From CAZPRQ01 sp964589415 (lineage in GTDB: Bacteria; Patescibacteriota; Doudnabacteria; UBA920): a stretch of 5,350 nucleotides of DNA. The notes under the pieces are model-generated. The model was given only the letters and a program-made list of their open reading frames with translations. It had not been told where the DNA came from and did not search any database. Positions 3,278 to 5,350 of the stretch are shown here, piece by piece. The number at the start of each line of letters is the position of its first letter. Positions within the stretch are counted from its first letter, which is position 1. The DNA is taken from contig CAZPRQ010000059.1 in assembly GCA_964589415.1 (NCBI GenBank), positions 1-5,350 on the forward strand, in the 5' to 3' direction. Position numbers and translations under genes: made by a program.

Positions 3278-3315
3278 AATATACACGGATGAAATAGTAT
3301 TCATCCGTGTATATT
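3278..3315 (-). terminator. 16-bp terminator hairpin ending the ATP synthase operon
   Basis: Arms 3278-3293 and 3300-3315 are perfect reverse complements over 16 bp, built around TACACGGATGAA and TTCATCCGTGTA, with a 6-nt loop. On the minus strand the stem is followed by TTTAC, joining the stem's own TATATT into a T-rich tail. It begins 4 nt after the atpC stop and ends 18 nt before the cca start. Confidence 0.8.
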
Positions 3316-3319
3316 AAAT

Positions 3320-3762
3320 TTATTCTAAACGAACCCCTTCCCCTGTTATGGGCGCTTTTCTATGCGCTCTCTTTCTGGCAATATTTATTCTCATAAGACT
3401 CTTGTCCAGGCTTGCTGCCAGCTTCGCGTATTCCTGGTCGCTTGCAGAAATTTCTTTTAGTTTTGCCGCGGCCCGTTTGCGTGCCTGTTCGGCCCTGTCT
3501 ATATTTATTTCGAAAAAGTGTTCGGCTTCGTCGGCCAGAACGGTTACCTTACTGTTTCTGTCAATTTGCACAAAACCACCGGTTACGTTTATGTAAAATT
3601 CTTCTCCTTGGCTTTTGGCCACCAATTCTCCCGGTACCAATGTCGCTACTAAAGGGGAATGGTTGGGTAAAATGGTTATTTGGCCGAGGCTAGTCGGGCA
3701 CGATAAACTGTCCAGTTCCTGTGACAAAACCGTGCGTTCGGGGGTTACTAACTGAAAGTTTA
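3320..3762 (-). CDS. atpC: F1 ATP synthase epsilon subunit, 5' end in gap
   Basis: The epsilon subunit belongs to the central stalk of F1, couples rotation to catalysis and can inhibit ATP hydrolysis. The visible frame is 146 residues and opens at the gap edge with NFQLVTPERTVLSQELDSL, the typical start of the N-terminal beta-sandwich, followed by GQITILPNHSPLVATLVPGEL. The second half is the usual two-helix C-terminal domain, rich in Ala, Lys and Arg (from about INIDRAEQARKRAAAKL to the end). A TTG at 3727 could be taken as the start but lies inside this conserved strand, so the true start must lie in the N run, probably only a few codons further. Length is near the family's 130-150 residues. 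It follows atpD directly, as in most bacterial atp operons. Confidence 0.93.
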
Positions 3763-3862
3763 NNNNNNNNNNNNNNNNNNNNNNNNNNNNNNNNNNNNNN
3801 NNNNNNNNNNNNNNNNNNNNNNNNNNNNNNNNNNNNNNNNNNNNNNNNNNNNNNNNNNNNNN
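3763..3862. other. Assembly gap of exactly 100 N
   Basis: The run of N is exactly 100 long, the customary filler for a scaffold gap of unknown size. It hides the last codons and stop of atpD, the atpD-atpC junction and the atpC start. Family lengths suggest about 15 missing residues of beta and a few of epsilon, so the real gap may be close to 100 nt, but this cannot be told from the sequence. Confidence 0.95.
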
Positions 3863-5244
3863 TTCATATAAAATTCAGCTTCCGCAACAGAGTCGTACTC
3901 GCCTTCCAAAATCATTTTGAAACCTTTTATAGTGTCTTTAATTTTCACAAATTCGCCTTTGCGGCCAGTAAATATTTCTGCTACAGAAAATGGCTGGGAA
4001 AGGAAACGCTGAATTTTACGGGCACGTGCAACCGTTACCTTGTCTTCTTCCGGCAATTCTTCCATACCCAAAATGGCAATAATGTCCTGAAGGTCTTTAT
4101 AGCGCTGTAAGGTTTTTTGCACGGCTCGGGCAACGTTGTAGTGTTCTTGTCCTACAATGTTGGGATCCAAAATGGTAGAAGTGGAATCCAGTGGGTCAAC
4201 AGCCGGATAAATACCCAATTCAGTTAACGCGCGGGAAAGCACCACGGTTGAGTCCAAGTGGGCGAACGTTGTGGCGGGAGCCGGGTCGGTTAAGTCGTCT
4301 GCCGGTACATATACTGCCTGAACAGAGGTTATGGAACCTTTATTGGTAGAAGTAATTCGTTCCTGCAATTCTCCCATTTCCGTGGCAAGTGTAGGCTGGT
4401 AGCCTACGGCCGAAGGAATGCGTCCCAAGAGGGCCGAGACTTCAGAGCCGGCCTGAGTAAAGCGGAAAATGTTGTCTATGAACATTAAAACATCCTGTCC
4501 TTCTTCGTCGCGGAAATATTCTGCCATGGAAAGACCGCTTAAAGCCACGCGGGCGCGTGCTCCTGGTGGCTCATTCATTTGACCGAAAACCATAGCCAGT
4601 TTGTCTAAAACTTTGGCGTCCTTCATTTCGTGGTATAAGTCATTTCCTTCCCTGGTTCTCTCCCCTACTCCGGCAAAAACGGAAACCCCACCATGAGCTT
4701 TGGCAATGTTGTTAATAAGTTCTTGAATAATAACAGTTTTGCCTACACCAGCTCCCCCAAAAAGTCCCACCTTTCCGCCCTTTAAGATTGGACAAATAAG
4801 GTCAATAACTTTAATGCCCGTTTCCAATATTTCAGTTTTTGTATTTTGTTCTGTAAATTTAGGGGCATGTCGGTGGATTGGGTATGTTTTTTCAGATTTT
4901 GGGGTTGGTTGGCCGTCCACAGCTTCGCCTAGAACGTTAAAAATCCTTCCCAGTGAGACTTTTCCCACAGGGACTGAAATTGGCGCGCCTGTATTTAAAA
5001 CCTCTGTGCCACGTCTCAATCCGTCGGTGGTGGTCATGGCAATAGTTCTTACAATATTGCCGGCCAATTGCTGCTGGACTTCCAAAACTAAGCGGGTCGT
5101 TTTACCGTTTTCCTGCTTAATCTCTGTTTCCAGCGCGGTAAAAATTTTAGGCATTTTTCCTTCAAATCTTACGTCTACCACAGGACCTATAACTTGTGAA
5201 ATTATCCCCTTATTTCCGCCTTCGGCGGGAGTATTTTTATTCAT
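3863..5244 (-). CDS. atpD: F1 ATP synthase beta subunit, 3' end in gap
   Basis: The catalytic subunit of the membrane-bound F1Fo ATP synthase, which makes ATP from ADP and phosphate using ion flow. The visible 460 residues hold an N-terminal beta-barrel (about 12-90), the nucleotide-binding domain with P-loop GGAGVGKT (163-170), the catalytic-Glu motif GERTREG (Glu195), MNEPPGARARVALSGL (223-238), Walker B strand VLMFIDN (Asp257) and VPADDLTDPAPATTFAHLD (313-331). The C-terminal helical domain has EELPEED (395-401), the counterpart of the DELSEED lever. The last visible residues, AEFYM, match the place where roughly 15 residues usually remain, and these fall in the N run. The start ATG at 5244 has AAAGGA with AGGA 5 nt upstream. 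It is followed by atpC. All catalytic residues checked are present. Confidence 0.98.
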
Positions 5245-5269
5245 TGCATTCCTTTCTAGCTTTTTCTTG

Positions 5270-5285
5270 TCCGCACTTTGGCGGA
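5270..5285. repeat. Short palindrome in the atpD leader
   Basis: TCCGC (5270-5274) and GCGGA (5281-5285) pair around a 6-nt loop. On the minus strand it reads TCCGCCAAAGTGCGGA and shares the decamer TCCGCCAAAG with the repeats at 1538 and 2403. It lies between the upstream frame and the atpD ribosome binding site. Confidence 0.5.
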
Positions 5286-5315
5286 TATTTACACTGTTTT
5301 AAAGAATAATAATGG

Positions 5316-5348
5316 TTATTTAAATAAATCGTCTGTCACCGTGTCCGG
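5316..5348 (-). CDS. Possible last codons of the upstream operon gene
   Basis: One minus-strand frame entering the window reads PDTVTDDLFK and ends with TAA at 5318-5316, 71 nt before atpD. A second frame also stays open for nine codons, so the reading frame is not certain. In most bacteria the gene before atpD is atpG (gamma subunit), but this tail is not a recognisable gamma C-terminus. I leave it unnamed. Confidence 0.25.
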   Translation of the reverse strand, partial: PDTVTDDLFK

Positions 5349-5350
5349 TA

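Noticed and set aside
3257..3304. Longer cca start at 3304
   Set aside because: It would place the first 15 codons within the atpC terminator hairpin, and the extra residues do not fit the family. The ATG at 3259 has AAGG at proper distance.
2958..3596. Plus-strand ORFs opposite cca and atpC
   Set aside because: They are shadows of two recognisable conserved proteins on the other strand.
3725..3727. TTG at 3727 as start of atpC
   Set aside because: The frame continues upstream as NFQLVTPERTV, the conserved first strand of epsilon, up to the N gap, so the gene starts in the gap.
4739..5302. Plus-strand ORF of 187 codons opposite atpD
   Set aside because: It lies antisense to the catalytic beta subunit, with no motif or SD of its own. 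Its length comes from the codon bias of atpD.

Overview
The window looks like a piece of a small, AT-leaning bacterial genome, most likely a Candidate Phyla Radiation (Patescibacteria/Parcubacteria-type) scaffold assembled from a metagenome. This is an inference. It rests on the very short CCA-adding enzyme, a 23-residue lysine-rich protein, many short dispersed palindromes between genes, and a run of exactly 100 N inside an operon. No taxonomic marker here proves it. Every gene I can support lies on the minus strand, so the biological order runs from high to low coordinates.

Positions 5350-3320 hold the end of an F1Fo ATP synthase operon: possibly the last codons of an upstream gene, then atpD (beta) and atpC (epsilon). 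A 100-N scaffold gap (3763-3862) removes the atpD stop and the atpC start. A strong hairpin (3278-3315) ends the operon. Directly after it comes a minimal class II tRNA nucleotidyltransferase (3259-2543).

Positions 2542-1611 hold a 23-residue Lys-rich, histone-H1-tail-like protein (2343-2272) with hairpins before and after it. Next is about 550 nt without any ORF (roughly 2172-1611), full of mutually consistent helices, including a strong predicted H-type pseudoknot. It has a promoter-like -10 in front and an intrinsic terminator behind. I read it as a large structured non-coding RNA on the minus strand. It carries none of the signatures of tmRNA, RNase P RNA or SRP RNA, and it is the best candidate here for something undescribed.

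Positions 1604-601 hold initiator tRNA-fMet(CAU) with its own promoter, a small P-loop NTPase of unknown function, elongator-type tRNA-Met(CAU) with unusual T-loop and anticodon-stem bases, and tRNA-Asp(GUC). All three tRNAs encode their CCA, and in each the CCA overlaps the first bases of a hairpin that follows the gene. Two of these hairpins, plus one in the fMet leader, belong to a 26-nt repeat family with a conserved 14-nt core and variable but complementary 6-bp arms.

Positions 600-1 hold no credible gene. The stretch contains stacked hairpins and terminators and an exact 20-bp copy of the 3' end of tRNA-Asp, again followed by a hairpin that takes in the CCA. Functionally the window is translation and energy housekeeping (tRNAs, CCA repair, ATP synthase) set among palindromic repeats.
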